A stretch of 64,000 bases of DNA from UTCHB3 sp002050155. GTDB lineage: Bacteria; Bacteroidota; Ignavibacteria; Ignavibacteriales; Ignavibacteriaceae. Positions 55,786-64,000 of the stretch are shown one piece after another (position 1 is the stretch's first letter; each line of letters opens with the position of its first letter). The DNA lies in NCBI GenBank assembly GCA_030584105.1, contig CP129491.1, positions 2,418,001 through 2,482,000 on the forward strand. The letters run 5' to 3'. A program made the translations under genes and the position numbers. Below the pieces are notes generated by a model. The model did not search any database. It was not told where the DNA came from and saw nothing but the letters and a program-made list of their open reading frames with translations.

Positions 55786-55857
55786 TGAGTGCGGGTGGGA
55801 TCGAACCACCGACCCTCTGCTTAAAAGGCAGATGCTCTACCCCTGAGCTACGCACCC
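55786..55857 (-). tRNA. tRNA-Lys (anticodon TTT)
   Basis: Minus strand: acceptor GGGTGCG with CGCACTC, D-arm GCTCAGGGGTAGAGC, anticodon arm TCTGC-CTTTTAA-GCAGA giving anticodon TTT, variable GGGTC, T-arm GGTGG-TTCGATC-CCACC, discriminator A. CCA is not encoded. All stems pair, so it is a functional tRNA. Confidence 0.95.
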
Positions 55858-56126
55858 GTAAAAGGGTGGGATGTCACCGGTGTCCGGAAATGCTATATTA
55901 CCGATGACAAGATCCCATATAAAAAACTAAATATTGAATAAAAATTCAAAATTAGCCTGTAAATATAATAAACAGACAGATCAGATCAAAAAATTTTTTA
56001 ATCGGAGTGAAATTTGTTAATTTTGTGGTCTGCTTTAGGCAAATTTGAATAACAGATGATACCAATGTAACAGAGAAAACCACGCGATAATTCCCGCCTT
56101 CTCATAAAAAAAACGCCGGAGAAGAA

Positions 56127-57506
56127 ATGATAGGAAAAATACTTCAGCCAGAGATCAGCGAACTGATAGAGCAACGGAATCTTTCGCCGATCAGAGAATT
56201 AATAGATGAATGGACCCCTGCGGACCTGGCTGACCTTATCTCCTGCCTGCCTGACAACGATCGGGCGGTTCTCTTCCGGGTACTCCCCAAAGATGTTGAA
56301 ATTGAAACTTTCGAATATTTAGACACCGACGACCAAATCGGCATAATCAAAGCGATGGGGCGCGAGGAAGTGTCGAATGTGTTGAACGAAATGTCGCCCG
56401 ACGACAGAACCGCCTTCTTCGAAGAGCTTCCTGCGCATATAACAAAGCAGATGATGTCTTACCTTTCAAACGAAGAGCGGGCAGTTGCCAGCCGGCTGCT
56501 TGGATACCCCGAAAACTCGGTCGGAAGACTTATGACCCCCGACTATCTTGCAGTGGAAGAAGACTGGTCGATCAAAGAAGTTCTGGATCACATACGGGAA
56601 TACGGTGAAGATACCGAAACTCTGAACACCATCTATGTAATCAACGAGAAGGGGCAGTTGGTCGATGATATAAGAATCCGTGAGTTCCTGCTAAACCCTT
56701 TACACAAAAAGGTTTATGACTTAATGGACAGCAACTTCATCTCCCTCAGTGCGTTTGACGATCAGGAAGAAGCGGTGGAAGTTTTCAAAAAGTACGACAA
56801 ACTTTCGCTGCCGGTAGTTGACTCAGCGGGTGTTCTGATCGGCATCGTAACGGTGGATGATGTTCTGGATGTGGCAGAAGAAGAAGCAACCGAAGATATT
56901 CAAAAACTCGGTGCGGTTTCGGCGTTGGAGGATTCTTATGTTGATACTTCCATTCCTCAGATGATAAAAAAGCGGGTTGGCTGGTTGGCGGTGCTGTTCA
57001 TAAGCGGCAGTTTAACGGCTTCAGCGATTGGGATTTTCGAGGCAGAACTTCAGAAGGCACTTGTACTTTCGCTTTTCATTCCGTTGGTTATAGCTTCGGG
57101 AGGTAACTCGGGTTCGCAGGCGGCAACATTAGTTACGCGGGCGCTTTCGCTGGGTGAAATAACGATTCACGACTGGTGGAGCGTAATGCGCAAAGAGTTC
57201 ATAACGGGTTTAGTACTGGGGGTGATTTTGGCGATAATCGGGTTTTTCAGAATAGCAATATTAGAATTTTTGGATATGAGCCAACTTGATTATTGGTTCC
57301 AGATAGCTCTAAGTGTATCAACAGCGTTGGTAGGAGTGGTTTTGTGGGGCACATTTGTCGGCTCGATGCTGCCGTTGGTTCTCAAGCGCTTAGGTTTTGA
57401 CCCCGCCACCTCATCTGCGCCGTTCGTTTCCACGCTCGTGGATGTTACCGGAATCATAATTTACTTCACCTGCGCCGCCATTTTTCTGCGCGGCACGCTT
57501 TTGTGA
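56127..57506 (+). CDS. mgtE: Magnesium transporter MgtE
   Basis: Inner-membrane Mg2+ channel, 459 residues. N-domain of helical repeats (ADLADLISCLPDNDRAVLFR, LNEMSPDDRTAFFEELP), a CBS pair from about residue 140 (SVGRLMTPDYLAVEEDWSIK, LPVVDSAGVLIGIVTVDDVL), a plug helix, then five membrane segments with the signature VIASGGNSGSQAATLVTRAL. Length is that of standard MgtE. The N-domain and CBS domains sense cytoplasmic Mg2+ (family knowledge). Divergent from tRNA-Lys. Confidence 0.96.
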   Translation: MIGKILQPEISELIEQRNLSPIRELIDEWTPADLADLISCLPDNDRAVLFRVLPKDVEIETFEYLDTDDQIGIIKAMGREEVSNVLNEMSPDDRTAFFEELPAHITKQMMSYLSNEERAVASRLLGYPENSVGRLMTPDYLAVEEDWSIKEVLDHIREYGEDTETLNTIYVINEKGQLVDDIRIREFLLNPLHKKVYDLMDSNFISLSAFDDQEEAVEVFKKYDKLSLPVVDSAGVLIGIVTVDDVLDVAEEEATEDIQKLGAVSALEDSYVDTSIPQMIKKRVGWLAVLFISGSLTASAIGIFEAELQKALVLSLFIPLVIASGGNSGSQAATLVTRALSLGEITIHDWWSVMRKEFITGLVLGVILAIIGFFRIAILEFLDMSQLDYWFQIALSVSTALVGVVLWGTFVGSMLPLVLKRLGFDPATSSAPFVSTLVDVTGIIIYFTCAAIFLRGTLL

Positions 57507-57518
57507 TATTTGGGAAGG

Positions 57519-57741
57519 CGGAAGTGCTGCCGGTGAGCCTTTTGCGGGCAGAAATTTTGCTTTTGGCTGATACAATTTGAATGCGAAGAAGTGCTGCCGG
57601 TGAAAAGTGGGAGAGGGAAAGGCGATTCCCTGCTTTTGGCTGATACAATTTGAATGCTAAGAAGTGCTGCCGGTGAAAAGTGGGAGAGGGAAAGGCGATT
57701 CCCTGCTTTTGGCTGATACAATTTGAATGCGAAGAAGTGCA
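57519..57741. repeat. 73-bp tandem repeat, about three copies
   Basis: AAGAAGTGCTGCCGGTGAAA, then AGTGGGAGAGGGAAAGGCGA, TTCCCTGCTTTTGGCTGATA and CAATTTGAATGC, with AAGAAG at 57586, 57659 and 57732 (period 73). A diverged first unit begins at 57519, 13 bases after the mgtE stop. Confidence 0.93.
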
Positions 57742-57875
57742 ACCCGCAAACATACAGAGAACTTTCAGCACAAACAGGGCACCGGGTAAATTAGCTCAAA
57801 CGATTGACCCAATACTTTTTGTGCAAACATGAGATACGGCAACACTTCATTTTTTTAAATTTTAAAGGAGTCTTA

Positions 57876-58364
57876 ATGACCGAACCAAGAGAGCCAATTT
57901 CGTGGGATGAGTGTTTTATGCAGATGGCGCACCTGATTGCGATGCGCTCGAAAGACCCGAACACGCGCGCCGGCGCAGTGATTGTTGATGAAAATAAAGT
58001 AATCGTAGGGTTGGGCTATAACGGGTTCCCCAGGAAAATCCGCGAGGAAGAACTTCCGTGGGAGCGCACCGGCGCATTCACCGAGACAAAATATGCCTAT
58101 GTTGTGCACGCCGAGGCAAACGCAATTTACAACTCAAACAAACCCGTTAAAGGATGCACCCTCTACGCAACACTTTTCCCCTGCAACGAGTGTGCAAAAA
58201 CGATCATCCAAAATGGTATTTCAAAAGTTATTTACGAGTCAGATAAATACCACGACGACCCAATTTGGGTTGCCTCGCGCAAATTGTTTGATCTGGCAGG
58301 GATTGAATATGTGCAGTTTGAGCCAAATAACAAGCTTCTGTTGGTGCCTGTGGGTTCCGGTTAA
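57876..58364 (+). CDS. dCMP deaminase family protein
   Basis: Zinc deaminase of 162 residues that would turn dCMP into dUMP for thymidylate synthesis. I choose ATG 57876, preceded by AAAGGAG; an upstream extension has no homology. HAEANAIYN carries the zinc His and catalytic Glu, PCNECAK the two zinc Cys; MRSKDPNTRAGAVIVD and GYNGFPRKIREEELPW are typical for the ComEB/dCMP deaminase group. Confidence 0.92.
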   Translation: MTEPREPISWDECFMQMAHLIAMRSKDPNTRAGAVIVDENKVIVGLGYNGFPRKIREEELPWERTGAFTETKYAYVVHAEANAIYNSNKPVKGCTLYATLFPCNECAKTIIQNGISKVIYESDKYHDDPIWVASRKLFDLAGIEYVQFEPNNKLLLVPVGSG

Positions 58365-58414
58365 TCCGGTTCAATGAGGGTCAGCAGAGGGGGTAGAAAA
58401 ATGGAATTTCCCTT

Positions 58415-61400
58415 TTAACTTTTCCCAACCGCCGGTTTTACGGTTAACCGAAGCAGGTGAAGGAGCGGATCATTTGCCGGTGAGCCGTTTTTGCGCCACT
58501 CTTCCCAAAATTTCTGCCGAATAAAAGAGAGCGGCACTAAATAGCGGTTAGCCGTTAACAAATTTCGTTGAAGTTGTGGGTTCCTGCTCAGTAAAAATTT
58601 ATCACCCGTAAGAAGCAGAACGGCGGAAACGGACTTATCGAACTCTTCCTTAATTAATTTGTAAATTTTAGCCGCTCCCGGCACACCCTGAGATGTGGTA
58701 AACTCTTTTGCCATTCTGAGATCAGTTTTAAAAAGAGCGATTTCCAGTTGATTTGTCGTGTTTTTAAAGATTTGGTTGCCATTATAAAGCCTGATAAGGT
58801 CGGCTTCTGTTGCGTGTTCGTGCAAAATAGTTTCTTCGACAGCGGTGCCGTATCCGAACCACTGTGAAATATTTAGCTGTTGCAGCCCCCATGCGAAAGC
58901 CCACGGAACCGATCGAATTGCAGAGGTATCTTTCCCGAATATTCCCACTCCCGGAGCCACGAAGCCCGCTGAAGAATCAGATTTTGGTGAACTGCCGGAA
59001 GTGTCGGTTTGAGAGCTTTCTAATTTTTCAATTAAATCAACGGGGGTTAAACGCCTGAAATAATCAAAAAACCCCTGTGTTTCGACGAGAGAGCGGTATT
59101 TTTCTTCGGCATAACCGGCGATGGTTCTCAGAAGGTTAATCTCTGTGCTGCTGAGGGATTGTGATGTGTAAGAGAGATTCGCCGGCGGTGCAGTTTCATC
59201 CGGCTCTCTTTCAACTTCCGGTATTTCTGCAATTTCCGTGGCTTCTGTGGTTTTTGAAGTTTCTGTAGCCTCTGAAGTTTTTGAAGCTTCCGTGGCTTCC
59301 GTGGTTTTTGAAGCTTCTGTGGCTTCTGAGGTTTTCCTAACTTTAGAGCCTTTCTTGCTTTTTGGGGAGGTTGCATCAGTTGCCTTATCCAAAGCCACAG
59401 AAGATGTTTCGGCTGTTTTCAGTAAAACAGCAGCAACCAAACCGGCGAGTGAACCGGCGGCCGTTTCGGGGAAGGCGTATTTTGCAGCGAGCGTTTCGCC
59501 CGGCTCTGTAAATTTAACTCTGCCAAAAAGAGATTTGTAAGGAGTTGCCGTTATTGCGTCGTAAATCATATTAGCGGAAAATCGGTTTGCGTTTCTCCCG
59601 GCATTACCTGCTTCTAAACCAACACCACCACCCAACTCCCAACTACCGGTCGAGCCAATACCAAAGCTAATTACATTCTCCGAGACACTACCTGTGACGC
59701 CGTTTCCGGAGCCGAGTATATCCCCCTTGTAACCGCCGGCAATACCGTTACCTGAGCCAAATATATCACCCGTGAAACCGCCTCCTTTTCCATGGTAAAA
59801 AATGGGTTCAAATTTAAATTCGTTGCAGAGGTCGGTCAGCGCTTTTTGCAACTGAACCATCTGAACGCCCGAAGCAACGGCACCGGAGTGCTTTGCTGCC
59901 TCGGTATAATCAAGCAGAAGTTTCACCTTTTTACCGCGCAAGCGGAGATGCCGGCGGTACAGCCGGGAATCAAACATCTCCCGCAACACTTCCTTTGCTT
60001 TTTCAGGGTTAACCGAAGGCTCAAATTGCGGCACAATATCAAGCCGTGAGTCGGCAATTCGTCCCTCTTCCGCCCGGATCAAGCCGGCCTCTTTAGCGAG
60101 CAAAAGAGCGGAAAGAAGGTCGCTGAAAGCGGAGCAGTCGGTAAAAACATAGTCGGTGCCCGAGCCGGCTGAAATGTTTTCCGACGCCCATTTTATCACT
60201 CCGATTTCCTCAATAATCTGCGCTGTTTCCGGCGCTAAAACCGAAAATTGGTTGGTCAGCGGGCGGGACGAAAGCACTTCATCGCGAAGAACTTTAACCT
60301 TTTGTTCTTCGCTCATTTTGCGAAAACCGGGGGCAACGCCGGTCTGAAACAGGAGTTCTTCAACCGCGTCGCGGATTCTTCGTGAGTTTTGCTTAACCTC
60401 AGTTTTCACAAAATGGAACCCGAAGGATTCAACCTTGTAAATCAGCGGTTTAACCCATAATTCTGCAACGGAGGCCGCTTTGTTTTCGCACAAACTTTCA
60501 TCAATCAGTCTCAGGTCTTCGATGAATTGATCGGGTGAAGTGTAGCCCCCCGGTTCGGGGTTCAGGGTTCTTTTCAGGCGTTCGGCTATAATTATCAATT
60601 TTTTGCGGTAAAGTTGATCCGTCGAGCGCTTAAAAGCCCCTTCAGTTGAAAGCGAAGAGAAATCATTCAGCCGTGTCGGAAACAGACCTTCGAACCGGTG
60701 CAAATTGAAGTTTTCGGATGAATACAGTGAAGAATCATTCAGCAGGGGTTGCTTCAAATCGCTGTTGATTGAGGATTTCAGGGCTTTGGATACAGAAATA
60801 ACCTTAACTGACGGAGTTAATTCCCGGATGAGAAAATCGATTTCACCTAAGTAAAGGTTTAATATTTCATCTCTAAGGAGTTGCATAAAATCGCGAGTTA
60901 ATTGCGGTGTAACAGCGGGGTTGCCCACCCTGTCGCTGCAGATAAGCGAGCCGAAGTTAATTTTGGGGCAGGTGTAATCGTTGCCTGACTCTAAACCGGT
61001 TTCAGATTTAGCCTTACAGAATTGCCTGTAAAACAGTTCAACGGCTTTGTAAACGGTTTCTTTAAGGAAGAAAAACGCTCTTTCCGCTTCGTGAGCGGGG
61101 GTAATTTCACAATCCCTGTGCCACTCGATCTGCCATAAAAGTGTCAGAGCCGCCTTTATTTTCTGATCCAAAAATTCCGCTTTCTGCAGCAACAGGCAGA
61201 TTTCCTGCGTTTTTTTTAAGGATTCATATCGATCAGCCCAAGTGGGATGAGGTGTTAAAACGGAGGTAACTTCAATTGATTTTAACAGCTCCCCAATCCC
61301 TTTACTATCGAACCCGTCAGCTTTTAACTTTTCAAATGAACGGGCTAAAATATCACTTCCCAATCCATTTTCACAGAAAGCGCCGAAAGAGAGCACCTCC

Positions 61401-61741
61401 GGCTCTGATAAATTGCCGGTTGATTGCACAAATTCGCCCCCGGAAATGGCTGTAGTAATCAGTTCCCGAATCGAAAGTGCTTTTGCAACTTTTTCCGCTT
61501 CTTCCCGGGTGAAAGAAGCAACGGTTGCTTTTACTTCATCGACAATTTTGTGTGAGTGGGAGGCGGGTTGATTGGCAAATTTTTCGGCAAGCCCGTCAAG
61601 TTCTTCAAGCCGGCGCAGAATGTTTTCCCCTTCTTGTTCGAGGACCACTTCAGAGAGAAGGCGTTCGCCCTCGGCGATTAATGTTGCCCGAGCGACTGAA
61701 ATTTCATCGTTCTGAAACTCTATGTTGGAAGGTTTGAACAT
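58415..61741 (-). CDS. Divergent phosphoenolpyruvate carboxylase-like protein with low-complexity inserts
   Basis: 1108 residues. The PEPC fold is traceable: LTPHPTWADRYES (about 160-170, catalytic His region), SDRVGNPAVTPQLTRD (about 268), VPQFEPSVNPEKAKEVL, HSGAVASG with AAKH, FYHGKGG (about 648), PWAFAWGLQQLNISQWFGYG near the end. Departures: the GRGG loops read GKGG and are followed by a Gly-rich insert (about 654-700, FTGDIFGSGNG repeats), the usual GYSDSxKD reads DYTEAAKH, a SEATEASKTTEATE insert lies near 790-845, and the C-terminus does not end RNTG. Activity as PEP carboxylase is therefore doubtful. Confidence 0.75.
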   Translation of the reverse strand: MFKPSNIEFQNDEISVARATLIAEGERLLSEVVLEQEGENILRRLEELDGLAEKFANQPASHSHKIVDEVKATVASFTREEAEKVAKALSIRELITTAISGGEFVQSTGNLSEPEVLSFGAFCENGLGSDILARSFEKLKADGFDSKGIGELLKSIEVTSVLTPHPTWADRYESLKKTQEICLLLQKAEFLDQKIKAALTLLWQIEWHRDCEITPAHEAERAFFFLKETVYKAVELFYRQFCKAKSETGLESGNDYTCPKINFGSLICSDRVGNPAVTPQLTRDFMQLLRDEILNLYLGEIDFLIRELTPSVKVISVSKALKSSINSDLKQPLLNDSSLYSSENFNLHRFEGLFPTRLNDFSSLSTEGAFKRSTDQLYRKKLIIIAERLKRTLNPEPGGYTSPDQFIEDLRLIDESLCENKAASVAELWVKPLIYKVESFGFHFVKTEVKQNSRRIRDAVEELLFQTGVAPGFRKMSEEQKVKVLRDEVLSSRPLTNQFSVLAPETAQIIEEIGVIKWASENISAGSGTDYVFTDCSAFSDLLSALLLAKEAGLIRAEEGRIADSRLDIVPQFEPSVNPEKAKEVLREMFDSRLYRRHLRLRGKKVKLLLDYTEAAKHSGAVASGVQMVQLQKALTDLCNEFKFEPIFYHGKGGGFTGDIFGSGNGIAGGYKGDILGSGNGVTGSVSENVISFGIGSTGSWELGGGVGLEAGNAGRNANRFSANMIYDAITATPYKSLFGRVKFTEPGETLAAKYAFPETAAGSLAGLVAAVLLKTAETSSVALDKATDATSPKSKKGSKVRKTSEATEASKTTEATEASKTSEATETSKTTEATEIAEIPEVEREPDETAPPANLSYTSQSLSSTEINLLRTIAGYAEEKYRSLVETQGFFDYFRRLTPVDLIEKLESSQTDTSGSSPKSDSSAGFVAPGVGIFGKDTSAIRSVPWAFAWGLQQLNISQWFGYGTAVEETILHEHATEADLIRLYNGNQIFKNTTNQLEIALFKTDLRMAKEFTTSQGVPGAAKIYKLIKEEFDKSVSAVLLLTGDKFLLSRNPQLQRNLLTANRYLVPLSFIRQKFWEEWRKNGSPANDPLLHLLRLTVKPAVGKS

Positions 61742-62002
61742 TCTAAATTAATCTTTCTTGTTTAACTAATCAATAATTCGGGCTTTTTAGAGGAAATTGT
61801 GAATTACGGCACCATTCTCCCGAAAAAAAACGATTAAGAACTATAATCGCCCTCTTTCATAGAAAGCTGTTTCAGAGAACGAGATGTCGCCCGAATACAA
61901 CTCATAATTCAACAACAAAAAAAATGCTTTATCCGGCAGTAAACATTTAAAGATGTCGCCCTGTTACAACTCAAAACTTCACCCGCCGCCTAATGGAGAG
62001 GG
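61742..62002. repeat. Spacer with 69-bp spaced repeat pair
   Basis: GATGTCGCCCGAATACAACT with CATAATTC at 61883 and GATGTCGCCCTGTTACAACT with CAAAACTTC at 61952, between the PEPC-like and HAD genes. Confidence 0.7.
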
Positions 62003-62647
62003 TTACCCTCCTGTAAAATGCTCTAAAAGCTCCTCGGGAGTGCTGAAAGTCATCCCGCCGTTCAGTTTTTTCACGGCTTCTATTGCGTAGCAATCCCAGA
62101 GAACTGATGCGACCTCGACGCCGGACTCCCGAGCGGCTTTAATATCCGAGATAGAATCGCCAATCATCACCGCTAAATTGGCGGGTGCCCGAAAATGCGC
62201 CAAAATCTTAGAAATTCCCTCGCCGGAAGGCTTCTGTTTTGTAACATCATCACCGGAGACGAGCAACTCAATTTTATCAAAAATGCCGAGTTCCCTCAGC
62301 GTAATCTCCGCCGAGCGGCGCCCTTTGCCCGTGAAAGCGGCAATTCGTGCACCTTGCGAAATCAGAAAATCGAGCATTGGGGCAATCCCCTCGTGGAGTG
62401 CGGCAATCCCGTGGTTTTTCTCGTAATAGTCGAAATATTCAACAATAGCCTGTTCGGCATTTTCGCCGAAAAGCTCGGTGATTATCTCCTCTTCAGTAGG
62501 TCCAAACAGCGCAATCACCTCTTCGGGAGTGAGTACTTTTCCGAAATATTTATCGTAAATATGGTTAAACGAGTCGAAAATCAGCCTGTTAGTGCTGGTA
62601 AGCGTCCCGTCGATATCGAAAATGTAGATTTTGTATTTCAGGCTCAT
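62003..62647 (-). CDS. HAD-family hydrolase (Gph-like)
   Basis: 214 residues. Motif I FDIDGTLTSTN with the nucleophile and acid Asp, motif II AAFTGKGRRSAE, and motif IV MIGDSISDIKAARESG. Cap domain of helices after motif I, as in phosphoglycolate phosphatases. It starts 21 bases after the stop of the phosphoesterase/propeller gene on the same strand. Substrate unknown. Confidence 0.85.
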   Translation of the reverse strand: MSLKYKIYIFDIDGTLTSTNRLIFDSFNHIYDKYFGKVLTPEEVIALFGPTEEEIITELFGENAEQAIVEYFDYYEKNHGIAALHEGIAPMLDFLISQGARIAAFTGKGRRSAEITLRELGIFDKIELLVSGDDVTKQKPSGEGISKILAHFRAPANLAVMIGDSISDIKAARESGVEVASVLWDCYAIEAVKKLNGGMTFSTPEELLEHFTGG

Positions 62648-62667
62648 TAAAGCGTCGCGCCTCTGAA

Positions 62668-64000
62668 TTATTTCAGTGAAAATGTGAGGATTCTGCCGTC
62701 CATATTTGAAGCAATAAAAAGGTCGCCCATTTTTTCAATTGAAAGCCCTCGCGCCTGCCCGAGGAAGAAAAGTTCGTTGAGTTTATCCTTTTTAAATTCC
62801 ATAAACGAACCGTTTTGCAGCCCAAATACTGCTGCATCGCCCACTTGCCTGATCTGCACGGGGTTAGTATCCACGCCCCACTTTGTAGAGAATGATTTAA
62901 TTTTCTTCCCCGTTAGCGCATTAAGGGCATGTAACCCATTTTCAAGCGATTTAATCCATATAGTTTTACCGTCGTCGCTTAGCCCGATCGATTCCCAGGC
63001 GGTAAACTCTTTCGATTTCCACTGAGTTTTACCGAGCAACACATCAACACAGGAAACTGTTTTATCGGGGGAAACAAACCATATATAATCGCCGTTTGTA
63101 ACAGGCATACACGAAGCGGTTGAGTAGTAGAAATTGACATTTTCTGACCATTTCCAGTTCAGTTTGCCGGTTCTTATATCCAAGCAGTAGGTCATGCCAT
63201 CCCAAGCGGAGTAGATTACCCTGTCGCTAAGCACAACGGGGATCGATTCAATTCTTCCTTTCGCTTCGTTGCTTTTCCAGACGGGTGTAAGTTCGGTTGC
63301 TTCGTAAGCATAAAGGATACCTGAAGCGGTTCCGAAGACGATTGCGGTGGTTTGCCTCTCCCTGAAAAAAATGGGGAAAGAGACAATTTGTGAAGTAATC
63401 GGCTCGTTAATACCGAGTGTCTGCAGCACTTCACCCGTATTGAAGTCAATTTGGCAGAGATCGCCGTCAACTGTTCCGGCATAGATATAATCGCCCACCA
63501 CAATCGGCCGTGAAACGATTCTTGCATCGAGATCAATCGCCCACAAGCGCTTCATATTTTTGCTGTAGTTATACAACCCGCCATCTAAGGTAGCCGCCAA
63601 AAAGCCGTTTTTATGCACAACGGGCGAAACTAACATCGTTTTGTCAAGGTCGATTTTATCGTGAACTGTAACCACTTTGTAATCGGTAAAATCTTTCGAG
63701 CCGGAAGGAAGCGTGTTCACCCGCGCCAATTTCTTTTTATCGTACCATTTAAATTGGGTGTTGCTGAATGAAGAATCGGTTCTCACGGCTCCGACTGTGG
63801 TAATTTTCAGGTCATCTTTTGAAATATCGATCAGGTTAAAGCCGTATGTTCCGCGGTTTGGAGTTGAACACAGCCCCTGAATTTGCGGGATCATGTCAAC
63901 TTCCGAATCTTTATTTGCGTGCCCATGCCCGACGAAAATAGCCTTTAAGTTCTTTTTTCGCAACAAGTTAACAACTTTATACCAGTTATCGATATCGCTC
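62668..64000 (-). CDS. Metallophosphoesterase with PQQ-like beta-propeller (N-terminus off the window)
   Basis: At least 443 residues in the window; the frame runs past the right edge (SDIDNWYKVVNLLRKKN precedes). VGHGHANKD is the last metal-binding motif of a calcineurin-like phosphoesterase. From about 100 residues later a PQQ-like propeller begins: FLAATLDGGLYNY, VGDYIYAGTVDGDLCQID, IVFGTASGILYAYE, VIYSAWDGMTYCLDIRTGKL, TGKKIKSFSTKW and ASNMDGRILTFS at the C-terminus. Probably exported; signal not visible because truncated. Confidence 0.85.
   Translation of the reverse strand, partial: SDIDNWYKVVNLLRKKNLKAIFVGHGHANKDSEVDMIPQIQGLCSTPNRGTYGFNLIDISKDDLKITTVGAVRTDSSFSNTQFKWYDKKKLARVNTLPSGSKDFTDYKVVTVHDKIDLDKTMLVSPVVHKNGFLAATLDGGLYNYSKNMKRLWAIDLDARIVSRPIVVGDYIYAGTVDGDLCQIDFNTGEVLQTLGINEPITSQIVSFPIFFRERQTTAIVFGTASGILYAYEATELTPVWKSNEAKGRIESIPVVLSDRVIYSAWDGMTYCLDIRTGKLNWKWSENVNFYYSTASCMPVTNGDYIWFVSPDKTVSCVDVLLGKTQWKSKEFTAWESIGLSDDGKTIWIKSLENGLHALNALTGKKIKSFSTKWGVDTNPVQIRQVGDAAVFGLQNGSFMEFKKDKLNELFFLGQARGLSIEKMGDLFIASNMDGRILTFSLK

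Noticed and set aside
4507..61985. CRISPR-like spacing (about 20-38 bp repeats every 66 bp)
   Set aside because: Each locus has a different repeat, only two or three units, similarity continues into the spacer parts, and there are no cas genes.

Overview
The window looks like a chromosome segment from the Ignavibacteria / Chlorobi side of the Bacteroidota superphylum. The evidence is a long secreted protein (31931-34363) with a type IX secretion (T9SS) sorting domain of the ENYPNPF...SGVYFYRL type, a decayed second copy of such a domain (5905-6078), a BamD lipoprotein, several lipobox lipoproteins, moderate GC and two TAAATTTG promoter-like boxes. This placement is inference from family knowledge; no search was run.

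Layout. 1-5553: malic enzyme MaeB (runs off the left edge), a secreted C69 peptidase and an alpha/beta hydrolase. 5554-9200: a decayed stretch with a T9SS-domain remnant, a broken TIGR04255-like gene and its broken partner, and a complete IS256-family element with terminal repeats and target duplication. 9654-17328 (minus strand): gyrA, gyrB, a DUF721/DciA-like gene, recF and dnaN, with no dnaA next to dnaN. 17684-25306: an HTH-ImmA protein, bamD, an acyl-CoA thioesterase, a secreted metalloprotease-like protein, CcmA/CcmB-like transporter genes and gmd. 25307-36156: gene-poor, with a frameshifted DUF488 gene, a frameshifted CsgG-like lipoprotein, a FecR-like protein, a HAD phosphatase, a GroES-like protein and the T9SS protein; two inverted copies (28681-29070 and 35267-35786) of a noncoding repeat bracket about 6 kb. 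36157-39172: a McrBC modification-dependent restriction system whose mcrB is split at an A9 run. 39445-46058: sulfur amino acid lyase, upp, EVE and DUF1579 proteins, wecB and a serine hydrolase. 46470-52697 (minus strand): a heavy-metal RND efflux operon (His-rich protein, TolC-like channel, adaptor, CusA/CzcA pump). 52698-55860: repeat- and IS-end-rich DNA, an orphan lipoprotein and tRNA-Lys(TTT) followed by five tandem tRNA-like units. 56127-64000: mgtE, dCMP deaminase, an unusual PEP carboxylase-like protein, a HAD phosphatase and a phosphoesterase/PQQ-propeller protein cut by the right edge.

Three habits stand out. (1) Many intergenic spaces hold short imperfect tandem duplications, mostly 64-73 bp in period but unrelated in sequence; some run into gene ends. 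(2) Several genes are split by single-base shifts, two of them at A9 runs. (3) Conserved enzymes carry low-complexity inserts or tails (GyrB, GyrA, PEP carboxylase, two hydrolases). The most unusual locus is the tRNA-like array at 54916-55655: five copies of a nearly full-length cloverleaf whose anticodon arm is a perfect palindrome with no normal seven-base loop, four of them spaced about 180 bp and most followed by a terminator-like hairpin.
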